From NCBI GenBank assembly GCA_903928345.1, contig CAIYQO010000029.1, forward strand, positions 23,617-87,616: 64,000 nt of DNA, given 5' to 3'. The notes beneath the pieces are model-generated. The model searched no databases. It saw nothing but the letters and a program-made list of their open reading frames with translations, and had not been told where the DNA came from. Positions 18,247-27,813 of the stretch are shown here, in pieces. The position numbers and the translations under genes are program-made. Origin of the DNA: an uncultured bacterium (GTDB lineage: Bacteria > Armatimonadota > Hebobacteria > CAIYQO01). The stretch's first letter is position 1; the number at the start of each line of letters is the position of its first letter.

Positions 18247-19566
18247 TTATGCTTGCTCTCGAATCAGCACCTTCTCCTGCGTCACCTGGTCGGGGGTCCA
18301 GTCGGGGTGCAGGTGGAGCAGGGTGGTGTCCAGGCTGGTGGCGCCGCTGTTGAGCAGCGTCTGCTCGATCTGCGCCAACTCCAGGTCGCCGTTGGGCAGG
18401 CCGTCGTTCCAGTCGATCTCCGGCGCCAGCGGCGTGTAGCGCGCGCCGTGCTGCACCTCCAGCAGTTGCGCCAGGTAGAGCGCCTTGCTGAGGGCGACGC
18501 CGAAGTAGACGCGCTTGCGGGCGATCTTCGCCAGCGTGCGCAGCAGGCGGTACTTCAGCGCGCGGCCGCTCTCCGCCACGCCGTACTTCTCCAGTCCGAA
18601 CATCGCCGGCGCCGTCTCGCTGGTGAGCATGATGAGGTCGAGCAGCTTGTCGATCTCGCCGAAGGCCGCCGACAGGTGCGCGTCCCAGGTCAGGTACTCC
18701 GGGCGCGGGCGCGTGTGCGGATCGAAGGGGATCACCTCCAGGTCCTCCAGCGCCACCGTACCGTCGGGGCGGATGTAGTCCTGCGGCACGGCCAGGCGCG
18801 GCGAGGCGTGCTTGCGCAGCACCTCCGACACCTGCGACAGCCGCTCGTTGAGCGCCATGAAGAGGCTCTCCAACCCCACGTAGTCGGAATACCCCCAGAA
18901 GGTGCTGCCCGTGCGATAGTTGGGGATGTGCAGGATGGGGATCTCCGGCAGGCCGGTCTCTTCCTCCTCCGGCGGCGCGTCGGCGCCGTAGAGCAGCGAC
19001 AGCGGCGCGCGCCCGACGAGTTTGTAGTCGGCCCCGTCCACCTTGTCCAGCCGGTGGCGCACCACGCCGGGTTCGTGCACCTCGCGGCGCAGATAGAGCG
19101 CGTCGCCGTGCGGGCGCAACCACGCCAGCGTCACCCGACGCACCGTGCGCTGATCGTCCGGGTCGCGCTCGGGCAGGTAAAGCGCGGCGGGCACCTCGTC
19201 GATGCGCGCGCCGCCGTCCGTCCAGCGCACCTTCAGCACGGCGTCGCCGCGGAAGCTCGCCCCCAGCGCCGCCTCATACCCCACCATGCGCAGGTGCGTG
19301 TCGTGCGCGATGCGCAACGCCGCCGCCTGGGCGTCCGTCTCCGCCGCCGTGATGCGCGGCGATTCCCCGAAGAGGATGTCCGCGCACGTCTTGCTGATCA
19401 GCCCCGCCATGTTGCAGATCATGTAGCGCTGCAGCCGCCGCGCACTCGGCGTCGGCAGGTTGAACGCCTCCAGATGCCGCCCGTCGAACAACTGCTCGTA
19501 GCGCCGGTACTCCCCCCACCGCCGGGCGTCCTCCGGCGTATACCACAGCTCACCGCCACTCGTCAT
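18247..19566 (-). CDS. Phage portal protein, SPP1 gp6-like
   Basis: 439 aa intact ORF: LQRYMICNMAGLISKTCADILFGESP, GYSDYVGLESLFMALNERLSQVSEVLRKHASPRL, LTSETAPAMFGLEKYGVAESGRALKYRLLRTLAKIARKR; RBS GGGAGG. Confidence 0.8.
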   Translation of the reverse strand: MTSGGELWYTPEDARRWGEYRRYEQLFDGRHLEAFNLPTPSARRLQRYMICNMAGLISKTCADILFGESPRITAAETDAQAAALRIAHDTHLRMVGYEAALGASFRGDAVLKVRWTDGGARIDEVPAALYLPERDPDDQRTVRRVTLAWLRPHGDALYLRREVHEPGVVRHRLDKVDGADYKLVGRAPLSLLYGADAPPEEEETGLPEIPILHIPNYRTGSTFWGYSDYVGLESLFMALNERLSQVSEVLRKHASPRLAVPQDYIRPDGTVALEDLEVIPFDPHTRPRPEYLTWDAHLSAAFGEIDKLLDLIMLTSETAPAMFGLEKYGVAESGRALKYRLLRTLAKIARKRVYFGVALSKALYLAQLLEVQHGARYTPLAPEIDWNDGLPNGDLELAQIEQTLLNSGATSLDTTLLHLHPDWTPDQVTQEKVLIREQA

Positions 19567-19591
19567 CGCCCACCTCCCATGTTAGCATAGC

Positions 19592-19632
19592 AAACGTATG
19601 TTCACTATAGCAGGAAAACGGATGTTTGTCAA
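19592..19632 (-). promoter_or_regulatory. Promoter with two overlapping SOS-box-like operators, upstream of portal gene
   Basis: Minus strand: TTGACA (19632-19627), 17 nt, TATAGT (19609-19604); GAACATACGTTT (19603-19592) and AAACATCCGTTT (19627-19616). Confidence 0.6.
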
Positions 19633-19793
19633 TTGAGGTGCCGGCGCTGTGTATCAGGCCGTTCCACGCCTCCCGGTGCGGTCCCCCTCCCCGACCCTCC
19701 CCACGGGAGAATTTCGCGGCGCGCCACGCGAAGCACGCCGCGCGGCGTGCCTTCTCCGGCACCGCCCAACCGGGCGCGCCCCGCGTGTTCCTC

Positions 19794-19822
19794 TTGCCAC
19801 TCGCCCGCGGTTGTGCTACACT
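19794..19822 (+). promoter_or_regulatory. Sigma-70-like promoter of nusA operon
   Basis: TTGCCA - 17 nt - TACACT. Confidence 0.55.
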
Positions 19823-19851
19823 ACCGTGGTACTGAAGGCCGGACGTGTTCG

Positions 19852-19879
19852 CAACGAGTGGGGTTTTCCCCACTCGTTG
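19852..19879 (+). promoter_or_regulatory. Perfect leader hairpin upstream of nusA
   Basis: CAACGAGTGGGG TTTT CCCCACTCGTTG, ending shortly before the AAAGGAGAGG RBS. Confidence 0.6.
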
Positions 19880-19899
19880 TCTACTAAAGGAGAGGTTGG

Positions 19900-20973
19900 A
19901 TGCACATCGACTTCGTGGCAGCTTTGCGGGAGATCGAAAAAGAAAAGGACATCCCGCTTGAAATACTGGGACAAATTATCGAGGACGCGTTGGTGTCCGC
20001 CTATCGCAAGCATTTCGGCGCCGCGGGCGAAATCCATGTCGAGATCGACTGGGACGACTCCCGCGCGGCCGTCTATACGCGCAAGCAGGTGGTAGAGACC
20101 GTCGAAAACCAGCACCTGGAGATGAGCATCGACGAAGCGCGCAAGCTGGACGACGGCATCGCCGTGGGCGAAGTGCTGGACATCGAAGTGACCCCCGAAG
20201 ACTTCGGCCGCATCGCCGCGCAGACGGCGAAACAGGTGGTGGTGCAGCGCATCCGCGAAGCCGAGCGCGACATCCTGTTCGACGAATTCAATGACCGCGC
20301 GGGCGAGATCGTCACCGGCGCGGTGGCGCGCCGCGACGGGCGCACCGTGTATATTGCCCTCGGGAAGATCGAAGGCGTGCTGCCGGTATCCGAGCAGATG
20401 CCCACCGACCACTACCGCACCGGCGAGCGCTTGAAGCTCTTCATCGTCGAGGTGAAGAAGACGACCAAGACGCCGCACGTGCTGGTGTCGCGCTCCCACC
20501 CGGGGCTGCTGCGGAAACTGTTCGAGCTGGAAGTGCCGGAGATCGCCGAAGGCGTGGTGGAAATCAAATCCGTCGCCCGCGAAGCCGGCTTTCGCTCCAA
20601 GGTCGCCGTGGCGAGCAAGCAGGAGAACGTGGACCCCGTCGGGGCCTGCGTCGGGCATCGCGGCAGCCGCGTGCAGGCCGTGGTGGACGAGCTGCGCGGC
20701 GAGAAGATCGACATCGTACGCTGGAGCGACGATAGCAGTCGCTATCTCGCCAGCGGCCTCTCCCCGGCGCGCATCAGCGAAGTGCGGCTGGACGAGGAGA
20801 ACCGCTCCGCCACGGTGATCGTCCCCGACAGCCAGCAGTCGCTGGCCATCGGCAAAGAAGGTCAAAACGTGCGGCTGGCCGCCCGTCTGACCGGCTGGCG
20901 CATCGATATCCGCAGCGAATCGCAAATGCGCGAAATCGATGCCATCGAGCAGCCGGAATTCGAAGGCGAGTAA
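19900..20973 (+). CDS. nusA: Transcription termination/antitermination factor NusA
   Basis: N-terminal NusA domain, S1 and KH motifs (VDPVGACVGHRGSRVQAVVDELRGEKIDIV, SLAIGKEGQNVRLAARLTGWRIDI). Confidence 0.95.
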   Translation: MHIDFVAALREIEKEKDIPLEILGQIIEDALVSAYRKHFGAAGEIHVEIDWDDSRAAVYTRKQVVETVENQHLEMSIDEARKLDDGIAVGEVLDIEVTPEDFGRIAAQTAKQVVVQRIREAERDILFDEFNDRAGEIVTGAVARRDGRTVYIALGKIEGVLPVSEQMPTDHYRTGERLKLFIVEVKKTTKTPHVLVSRSHPGLLRKLFELEVPEIAEGVVEIKSVAREAGFRSKVAVASKQENVDPVGACVGHRGSRVQAVVDELRGEKIDIVRWSDDSSRYLASGLSPARISEVRLDEENRSATVIVPDSQQSLAIGKEGQNVRLAARLTGWRIDIRSESQMREIDAIEQPEFEGE

Positions 20974-21018
20974 ACCGTACGCAATGATATACGGATACGT
21001 TGTAGACACGAGCGATTC

Positions 21019-21312
21019 ATGGTAGACTACACCGTTGGGAATACGCGTCCACAGCGGACGTGCGTGGGATGCCGCGTGCGGCGCCCGCAACCCGCCTTGC
21101 TGCGGGTGGCACGGCGACCCGATGGCACGGTCTGTCTCGACACCGACGGGCGCGGCCCGGGGCGCGGGGCATACCTCTGCCCCGACACGGCCTGCGTGGC
21201 CCAGGCGGAACGCCGGCGTGCCTTCAATCGCGCACTGCGCGGCGAAGTGCACGCGTCGATATACGAAGTGTTGCGGCGACGCATCGCCGCAGGGGAAGAT
21301 CGGCAATCGTGA
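21019..21312 (+). CDS. ylxR: YlxR (DUF448) family RNA-binding protein
   Basis: RTCVGCRVRRPQPALLRVARRPDG, GRGAYLCPDTAC; located between nusA and infB. Confidence 0.9.
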   Translation: MVDYTVGNTRPQRTCVGCRVRRPQPALLRVARRPDGTVCLDTDGRGPGRGAYLCPDTACVAQAERRRAFNRALRGEVHASIYEVLRRRIAAGEDRQS

Positions 21313-21351
21313 GACTGCTCTGCAGTCTGAGTTGGCAAGGAGGTGGCCTGT

Positions 21352-24030
21352 TTGGCCAAGGTACATTTTTTTAAGCTGGCGCAGGAGCTGAAGGAAAACC
21401 CGAATATCCTGTTGAAGAAGCTCGCCGCGGGGGGGATTAAGGTCATGTCCTCGTCCTCCACCATCGACGAAGCACAAGCCCAGCAGATCCGCGAATTCTG
21501 TCAGCACCATGCGTCGACCATTCGGACCGACGTAGAGCCTGAACTCACCTCCGAGCCCGAAGTCACCGTTCCCCAGGAAGCCGCCCCCGCGCCGGTCGTC
21601 GTCCCCGAGGTCGCCCCTCCCGCTGCACCGGCTCCGCCGGCGCCGCCGGCGGCCCCGGTCGCGCCGCCCCCGACGCCCGAGCTGCCCCCGGCCACGCGGA
21701 AGATCGTCCTCACGCAGGGCGGCGGGAAATCCGTGCAGCGCGCCGACGCCAAGCCTGGTGCGCCGCCGCCGCCACCCGGCGATAAGACGCGCAAACCCGG
21801 CGGCCGCCCCAACCTGCTCATCACCGAGAATGATGGCGGGTTGAGCGCCGACCAGGACTTCGGTATCGTCAAAGCCGCCGGCGTCGTGCCGCTGCCGGCC
21901 CCCATACAGCGCCCCCGTCCTCCCATGGGGGGCCAGGGTGGGCCGCCGCGTCCGGGCGGTCGTCCCGGCGAAGGACGCCCCATGCAGGGCGGTCCCGGCG
22001 GGCCGCGCCCGGGTGGCCCGCGTCCGCCCATGGGCGGCGCACCGGCCGCACCGGATGCCACCGGCGCCAAGGGTCCGGCCAAGGGTGGCCCCCCGCGTCC
22101 CGGCGACGCCAAAAAGAAGCAAAAGCGCACCGTCTTTTCCGATAAGGACAAGGGGCCGAACCGGCTGGCGCCGGCGCGCGGGTCGCAATACACCTCCACG
22201 GTGATTCGCTCCCGCCGCAAACGCCGCGGTGAAGCCAAGTCGGGCGGCGGCGGCGGCGATGCCTACGTGTTGGAAGAGCCGGTCATCATCACCGGACCCA
22301 TCACTGTGCATGAACTCGCCGAGATGGCGCACGTCACCCCGGCGCAGATCATCTCGCAACTCATCGGCATGGGCGTGCTCGCGACCATCAACCAGATGAT
22401 CGAGCCGGAACAGGCCGTTACCGCGCTGGAGAAGCTCGATATCGAAGCGCACTTCGGCAGCGATCTGGCGGAGCAGGCCTCGTGGCGCCTCACGGCGACC
22501 ACCACCGGCGGCGCGACCACCGGCACGCTGCGCCCGCCCGTGGTGACGATCCTCGGCCACGTCGACCATGGGAAAACCACCCTGCTCGACTCGATCCGCA
22601 ATACCCACGTCACCGCGCAGGAGTTCGGCGGCATCACGCAGCATATCGGCGCCTACCAGGTGGAGATCAAGGGCCAGAAGATCACCTTCCTCGACACCCC
22701 GGGCCACGCGGCGTTCACCGCCATGCGCGCTCGCGGCGCCAACCTGACGGACATCGCCATCCTGGTGGTGGCCGCCGACGACGGCGTGCAACCGCAGACC
22801 ATCGAAGCCATCGACCACGCGCGGGCCGCCAAGGTGCCGATCATCGTGGCGATCAACAAGGTCGACCTGCCCGATGCCCAACCGGAAATCGTGAAACAGG
22901 CGCTCTCCGGCTACGGGCTGGTCTCGGAAGACTACGGCGGCGACGTTATCATGGTGCCGCTCTCCGCGAAGAAGGGGCTCAACATCGAGCAACTGCTCGA
23001 GATGATCCTCCTCGTCTCCGAAGTGCAGGAACTGCGCGCCGAAGCCGACAAGCCCGGCCGCGGCGCCGTGGTCGAGTCGAAACTGGACAAGCAGGTCGGC
23101 CCGATGGCCACCATGCTGGTGCAGGAAGGCACGCTGAAGGTCGGCGACGCGCTCATCGTGGGCATGGTGTCCGGTAAGATCCGCGCCATGACCGACGACA
23201 AGGGCCGTCCGATCAAGGAAGCCGGCCCCTCCACGCCGGTGGTCATCACCGGGTTAGCCGAAGTGCCGGTCGCCGGCGACCTGTTCGAGTCCGTCGACGA
23301 CGAGCGCAAAGCGCGCGAAATCGCCGAGATGCGCCAGCAGAAGGCCCGTGTCGAGCGCCTGCAGACCCACATCAGCCTGCAGAACCTCAGCAGCATGGTC
23401 GCCTCCGGCATCGTGCAGGACCTGAACATCATCGTCAAGAGCGACGTGGCGGGTTCCATCGAAGCCATCTCGCAGGCACTCAGCCAGGTGACGCAGAACG
23501 AGATTCGCGTTAACATCATCCACGCGGGCGTGGGCGATATTACCGAGTCTGACGTGCTGCTGGCCTCCGCCTCCAACGCGATCATCGTGGGCTTCCACGT
23601 GCATATCGAGGCGCTGGCCCGCTCCATCGCCGAAGAGACGGGCATCGACGTCCGCCTGTACCAGGTCATCTACGACCTGGTCGACGACGTGGAAAAGGCC
23701 ATGGTCGGCATGCTCGCGCCGATCTTCGAAGAGGTCGTCCTCGGCCATGCCGAAGTACGCGCCGTCTTCAAGCTCACCCGCGCGGGCACCATCGCCGGCA
23801 GCTACATCAAGGACGGTCTGGTGCGCCGCGGCGCCAAGGTGCGTATCCTGCGCGGCGGCGAGAAGATCCTGGAAAGCACTCTGGACTCCCTCAAGCACCT
23901 CAAAGACGACGTGCGCGAGATGGCCCAGGGCTTCGAGTGCGGCATCGGCGTCGACAACTTCAACGCGTGGCACGAAGGCGACATCATCGAAGCCTACGTG
24001 ATCAAAGAGCTGCGCCGCGAAACGCTGTGA
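21352..24030 (+). CDS. infB: Translation initiation factor IF-2
   Basis: TTG start after [41 protein letters not shown]; Pro/Gly-rich N-terminal linker. Confidence 0.95.
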   Translation: MAKVHFFKLAQELKENPNILLKKLAAGGIKVMSSSSTIDEAQAQQIREFCQHHASTIRTDVEPELTSEPEVTVPQEAAPAPVVVPEVAPPAAPAPPAPPAAPVAPPPTPELPPATRKIVLTQGGGKSVQRADAKPGAPPPPPGDKTRKPGGRPNLLITENDGGLSADQDFGIVKAAGVVPLPAPIQRPRPPMGGQGGPPRPGGRPGEGRPMQGGPGGPRPGGPRPPMGGAPAAPDATGAKGPAKGGPPRPGDAKKKQKRTVFSDKDKGPNRLAPARGSQYTSTVIRSRRKRRGEAKSGGGGGDAYVLEEPVIITGPITVHELAEMAHVTPAQIISQLIGMGVLATINQMIEPEQAVTALEKLDIEAHFGSDLAEQASWRLTATTTGGATTGTLRPPVVTILGHVDHGKTTLLDSIRNTHVTAQEFGGITQHIGAYQVEIKGQKITFLDTPGHAAFTAMRARGANLTDIAILVVAADDGVQPQTIEAIDHARAAKVPIIVAINKVDLPDAQPEIVKQALSGYGLVSEDYGGDVIMVPLSAKKGLNIEQLLEMILLVSEVQELRAEADKPGRGAVVESKLDKQVGPMATMLVQEGTLKVGDALIVGMVSGKIRAMTDDKGRPIKEAGPSTPVVITGLAEVPVAGDLFESVDDERKAREIAEMRQQKARVERLQTHISLQNLSSMVASGIVQDLNIIVKSDVAGSIEAISQALSQVTQNEIRVNIIHAGVGDITESDVLLASASNAIIVGFHVHIEALARSIAEETGIDVRLYQVIYDLVDDVEKAMVGMLAPIFEEVVLGHAEVRAVFKLTRAGTIAGSYIKDGLVRRGAKVRILRGGEKILESTLDSLKHLKDDVREMAQGFECGIGVDNFNAWHEGDIIEAYVIKELRRETL

Positions 24031-24048
24031 TCCGCGTCCCGCAACACC

Positions 24049-24083
24049 AAACGCCCCCGGCCATTGGCCGGGGGCGTTTTTTT
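24049..24083 (+). terminator. Rho-independent terminator of infB
   Basis: AAACGCCCCCGGCC ATT GGCCGGGGGCGTTTTTTT. Confidence 0.9.
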
Positions 24084-24156
24084 GCCGTCCGACCGCGCGG
24101 GGTTCCCGGCGGGCGCGCTTTCCAGTACAATGGCGCTAGCTTATGGGGGAATGCCT

Positions 24157-24378
24157 ATGTGTCTGGCGATTCCGATGCGGGTGACGGCGGTGGACGGCGC
24201 GACGGCGACGGTGGAGCAGGAGGGCGTGTCGCATGACGTGCGCGTGGACTTCGTGCCCGAGGTGCGCGTGGGCGACTACGTGCTGGTGCATGCCGGGATG
24301 GCGATCGAGTGCGTGGACGCCGAAGACGCCGCCGAGACGCTGCGCCTGATGCGCGAGATGGCCGATGCGGTACGTTGA
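24157..24378 (+). CDS. hypC: Hydrogenase maturation chaperone HypC
   Basis: MCLAIPMRV N-terminus, GDYVLVHAGMAIECVD. Confidence 0.93.
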   Translation: MCLAIPMRVTAVDGATATVEQEGVSHDVRVDFVPEVRVGDYVLVHAGMAIECVDAEDAAETLRLMREMADAVR

Positions 24379-25462
24379 CGAGTTTCGCGACGCCGCCCTC
24401 GCGCAGGCGCTCGCCGCGCGCATCGCCGCGCGGGCCGACCGCCCGCTGACCTTCATGGAGATCTGCGGCACCCACACCATGGCCATCGCGCGCCACGGCC
24501 TCAAGGCGCTGTTGCCCCCTCACGTGCGCCTCATCTCCGGCCCCGGCTGCCCGGTGTGCGTCACCCCGCAGGCGGAGATCGACCGCTTCATCGCGCTGGG
24601 ACGCGAACCCGACGTCATCCTCACCTCCTTCGGCGATATGCTCCGCGTACCGGGGCGCGACGGCACGCTGGAGACGGCGCGGGCACGCGGCGCCGACGTG
24701 CGCGTGGTCTACGCCCCCCTCGACGCCGTGGCGTTGGCGGCGGCGCACCCCGACCGGCGGGTGGTCTTCTGCGGCGTAGGCTTTGAAACCACCGCCCCGG
24801 CCACCGCGCTGGCGGTGCGCGAGGCGGCGCGGCGCGGGGTGACGAACTTCTTCCTCCTCTGCGCGCACAAAACGCTGCCCCGGGCGCTGGCCGCCCTCTC
24901 CGCCGACCCCGCCCTCGCCCTGCACGGCTACCTCTGCCCCGGCCACGTGAGCGTCATCACCGGCACGGGCATCTACGCGCCCATCGCGCGCGACTTCCAT
25001 CTGCCTTGCGTGGTCGCCGGCTTCGAGCCGCTGGATATATTGCAGGCGGTGTATCAGCTCGTCGCGCAGGCGGTGGAGGGCCGGGCGGAGGTGGAGATTC
25101 AGTACGCCCGCGCGGTGACCCGCGACGGCAACCCGGCGGCGCGCGCCTGCCTGGAGGAAGTCTTCGCACCGGCGGACGCGGTGTGGCGCGGGCTGGGCGT
25201 CATCCCCGGCAGCGGGCTGCGCATCCGCGCGGTCTACGCCGCCCACGACGCCGCGCAGTTTCTGCCCCTGGCGGGCGATCCGGCGCCGGAACCGGCGGGG
25301 TGCGCGTGCGGGCGCATTCTGCGCGGTCAGTGCGCCCCCGCCGACTGCGCGCATTTCGGCGCCGCCTGCAACCCCGCCTACCCGCTGGGGCCGTGCATGG
25401 TCTCCAGCGAGGGGGCGTGCGCGGCGGCATACCGCTATGAACGGGGGGCTGTCCATGTCTGA
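24365..25462 (+). CDS. hypD: Hydrogenase maturation factor HypD
   Basis: FMEICGTHTMAIARHGL, LISGPGCPVCVTP, FCGVGFETTAPATA, CPGHVSVITG, GPCMVSSEGACAA. Confidence 0.95.
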   Translation: MRYVDEFRDAALAQALAARIAARADRPLTFMEICGTHTMAIARHGLKALLPPHVRLISGPGCPVCVTPQAEIDRFIALGREPDVILTSFGDMLRVPGRDGTLETARARGADVRVVYAPLDAVALAAAHPDRRVVFCGVGFETTAPATALAVREAARRGVTNFFLLCAHKTLPRALAALSADPALALHGYLCPGHVSVITGTGIYAPIARDFHLPCVVAGFEPLDILQAVYQLVAQAVEGRAEVEIQYARAVTRDGNPAARACLEEVFAPADAVWRGLGVIPGSGLRIRAVYAAHDAAQFLPLAGDPAPEPAGCACGRILRGQCAPADCAHFGAACNPAYPLGPCMVSSEGACAAAYRYERGAVHV

Positions 25463-26462
25463 CGACATAATTCTGCTCGCCCACGGCGCGGGGGGCGCGC
25501 TGAGCGCCGCGCTGTTGCACGACGTCTTTTTGCCGCACTTCGCCAACCCCACGCTGACGGCGCTGGGCGATGCGGCGGTGCTGGCGAGCGCCGGGCGGCT
25601 GGCCTTCACCACGGACAGCTTCGTGGTCGACCCGCTGGAGTTCCCCGGCGGCGACATCGGCACGCTGGCGGTGTGCGGCACGGTGAACGACCTGGCCGCC
25701 GCCGGCGCCGTGCCGCTGGCCCTCAGCGCCGCGTTCATATTGGAGGAAGGCCTGCCCATCGCGCTGCTCACGCGCCTCGTCGCCTCCATGGCGGCTACCG
25801 CGGCGGCGGCGGGCGTGCCTATCGTGACCGGCGACACCAAAGTGGTGGCACGCGGCGCGGCGGATAAACTGTTCATCACCACGGCGGGCATCGGCACACT
25901 GCCCGACGGTCCGGCCCCCGCGCCGCATCGCGCCGCCCCCGGCGACGCCGTCCTCGTGAGCGGCACGCTGGGCGACCACGGGATGACCATCCTCACCTGC
26001 CGCGAGGGGCTGACCTTCGGCTCCGCCTTGCGCAGCGACTGCGCCCCGCTCAACGGCATGGTCGCCGCGCTGCGTGCCGTCGTGCCCGACGTGCACGTGC
26101 TACGCGACCCCACGCGCGGCGGCCTCGCGGCGGTGCTCAACGAGCTGGCGGCGCAGTCGGGGGTGTGCATCGAGGTGGAGGAGACGGCGATCCCCGTACG
26201 CGGCGACGTGCGCGTGGCCTGCGAGCTACTCGGACTCGACCCGCTGCACGTGGCGAACGAGGGGAAGATGGTGATTATCCTGCCCGCGGTTGACGCCGAC
26301 GCCGCCCTCGCCACCCTGCGCGCCCACCCGCGCGGCGCGGAGGCCGCCATCATCGGGCGCGTCACCGCCGCCCCCGCGGGCCGCGTGCACCTGCGCACCG
26401 CCCTCGGCGCCGTGCGCATCCTCGATGTCCCCGCGGGCGACCTGCTCCCCCGCATTTGTTGA
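25455..26462 (+). CDS. hypE: Hydrogenase maturation carbamoyl dehydratase HypE
   Basis: AHGAGG, TTDSFVVDPLEFPGGDIG, canonical C-terminus PRIC; upstream ATG at 25437 is an alternative start. Confidence 0.94.
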   Translation: MSDDIILLAHGAGGALSAALLHDVFLPHFANPTLTALGDAAVLASAGRLAFTTDSFVVDPLEFPGGDIGTLAVCGTVNDLAAAGAVPLALSAAFILEEGLPIALLTRLVASMAATAAAAGVPIVTGDTKVVARGAADKLFITTAGIGTLPDGPAPAPHRAAPGDAVLVSGTLGDHGMTILTCREGLTFGSALRSDCAPLNGMVAALRAVVPDVHVLRDPTRGGLAAVLNELAAQSGVCIEVEETAIPVRGDVRVACELLGLDPLHVANEGKMVIILPAVDADAALATLRAHPRGAEAAIIGRVTAAPAGRVHLRTALGAVRILDVPAGDLLPRIC

Positions 26463-26470
26463 TTTGCGAC

Positions 26471-26498
26471 CGGGGCATCGTCAGCTTGACATGCCCCG
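26471..26498 (+). terminator. Hairpin after hypE
   Basis: CGGGGCAT ... ATGCCCCG. Confidence 0.4.
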
Positions 26499-26567
26499 TG
26501 GCGATATTCTCGACATCGGTAGTCACTCTTCTATCTCCTCACGCCGAACTTCTCTTTCCTCCCCCCG

Positions 26568-26597
26568 TAGACAAAGCAGCGCCTCGCCTTGTACACT
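26568..26597 (+). promoter_or_regulatory. Sigma-70-like promoter of nuo operon
   Basis: TAGACA - 18 nt - TACACT, about 35 bp before nuoA. Confidence 0.45.
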
Positions 26598-26631
26598 GAT
26601 GCAACCGGATGGTCGTTCGTCGGGGAGGGCT

Positions 26632-27021
26632 ATGGAGTCTCGTGCGACATTATGGTCGTTGCTCGTCTATCTGGCTGTGGTCGTGGTGCTCGCGGCGGGG
26701 ATGCTGGTCGTCTCCTGGCTGCTCGGGGAGCGCCACCGCGAGGCGGCCACCGACACGCCGTATGAATCCGGCATGTTGCCCACCGGCTCGGCACGGTTGA
26801 AGTTCCCGGCGGATTTCTACCTCATCGCCATGTTCTTCGTTATTTTCGACCTGGAGTCCGTCTTCGTCTTCGCGTGGGCCATCGCCATGCACCAACTCGG
26901 CTGGGCGGGCTACGCGGAGATGCTCGTCTTCGTGGGCGTGCTCCTCGCCGGGCTGGCGTATCTCTGGCGGGTGGGCGCGCTGGACTGGGGCCCTGAACGC
27001 CTGCGGCGGAGGCGCTGCTGA
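26632..27021 (+). CDS. nuoA: NADH-quinone oxidoreductase subunit A
   Basis: [40 protein letters not shown]. Confidence 0.93.
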   Translation: MESRATLWSLLVYLAVVVVLAAGMLVVSWLLGERHREAATDTPYESGMLPTGSARLKFPADFYLIAMFFVIFDLESVFVFAWAIAMHQLGWAGYAEMLVFVGVLLAGLAYLWRVGALDWGPERLRRRRC

Positions 27022-27620
27022 TGCCACATTTGCTGACCACCCCCGACGCGCCGGATCCGCTGCACCGCCCGTTTCTCCTCGGGCGGCTGGAGGAGCTGGC
27101 CGCCTGGGGCCGCCGCAACTCCCTGTGGCCCTTCGGCTTCGGCCTCTCCTGCTGCTTCGTGGAGATGGCCACCGCCCTCACCAGCAAATACGACCTGGCG
27201 CGCTTCGGGGCGGAGGTGATCCGCTCCTCTCCGCGCGAGGCGGATGTCATCGTTATCGCCGGCACCGTCTTTGCGAAGATGGCCCCGGTGGTGCTGCAAC
27301 TTTACGAGCAGATGATGGCGCCGCGCTGGGTGATCAGCATGGGCTCGTGCGCCAACTCCGGCGGCATGTATGACATCTACAGCGTGGTGCAGGGGGTGGA
27401 CAGCTTCCTGCCGGTAGACGTCTACATTCAGGGTTGCCCCCCCAGCCCCGACGCCTTCATGCACGGCATACAGCTCCTGTCCGCCGCGGTGGGCGCCGAA
27501 CACCGCCCGCTGAGCTGGACCATCGGCCCGCAAGGCGTCTACCTCCCCGCGATGCCCGTGCAGCGTGACGCGAAACGGGAGGCGCGGCGGGCGCAGGGGG
27601 AGTTGCCGTCGCCGGAGTGA
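27021..27620 (+). CDS. nuoB: NADH-quinone oxidoreductase subunit B
   Basis: [44 protein letters not shown]. Confidence 0.95.
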   Translation: MPHLLTTPDAPDPLHRPFLLGRLEELAAWGRRNSLWPFGFGLSCCFVEMATALTSKYDLARFGAEVIRSSPREADVIVIAGTVFAKMAPVVLQLYEQMMAPRWVISMGSCANSGGMYDIYSVVQGVDSFLPVDVYIQGCPPSPDAFMHGIQLLSAAVGAEHRPLSWTIGPQGVYLPAMPVQRDAKREARRAQGELPSPE

Positions 27621-27633
27621 CACGATTGCGGGA

Positions 27634-27725
27634 GTGAAAAATGGGGACTGGCTCGTATTTTCCAGTTTTCGTGTATGAGAAACAGAATCGGTCGCGGAAA
27701 ATGCGTGCCTGTCCCCATTTTTCAC
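27634..27725. repeat. 92-bp palindromic element 1 (REP/RAYT-like)
   Basis: GTGAAAAATGGGGACTGGC...GCCTGTCCCCATTTTTCAC with inner arms ATTTTCC/GGAAAAT. Confidence 0.7.
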
Positions 27726-27760
27726 GACGGATTACTCCGACTATCGTACCTGGCGTTCTG

Positions 27761-27780
27761 CCACCGGCTTTAGCCGGTGG
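27761..27780. repeat. Short palindrome
   Basis: CCACCGGCTTTAGCCGGTGG. Confidence 0.75.
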
Positions 27781-27813
27781 TAAGGGACAGCTACGGTAGT
27801 AGTATTATCGACG

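Noticed and set aside
18247-19566. Intact prophage
   Set aside because: Only a portal-like gene is present; both flanks are cellular genes and no other phage genes were recognised.
19816-22992. 1058-aa minus-strand ORF
   Set aside because: Antisense to nusA-ylxR-infB; artefact of composition.
24155-26455. 766-aa minus-strand ORF
   Set aside because: Antisense to hypCDE, which carry diagnostic motifs.
26290-26631. N-terminal extension of nuoA as called in the ORF track
   Set aside because: Overlaps hypE out of frame and has no NuoA similarity; ATG at 26632 fits NuoA length.
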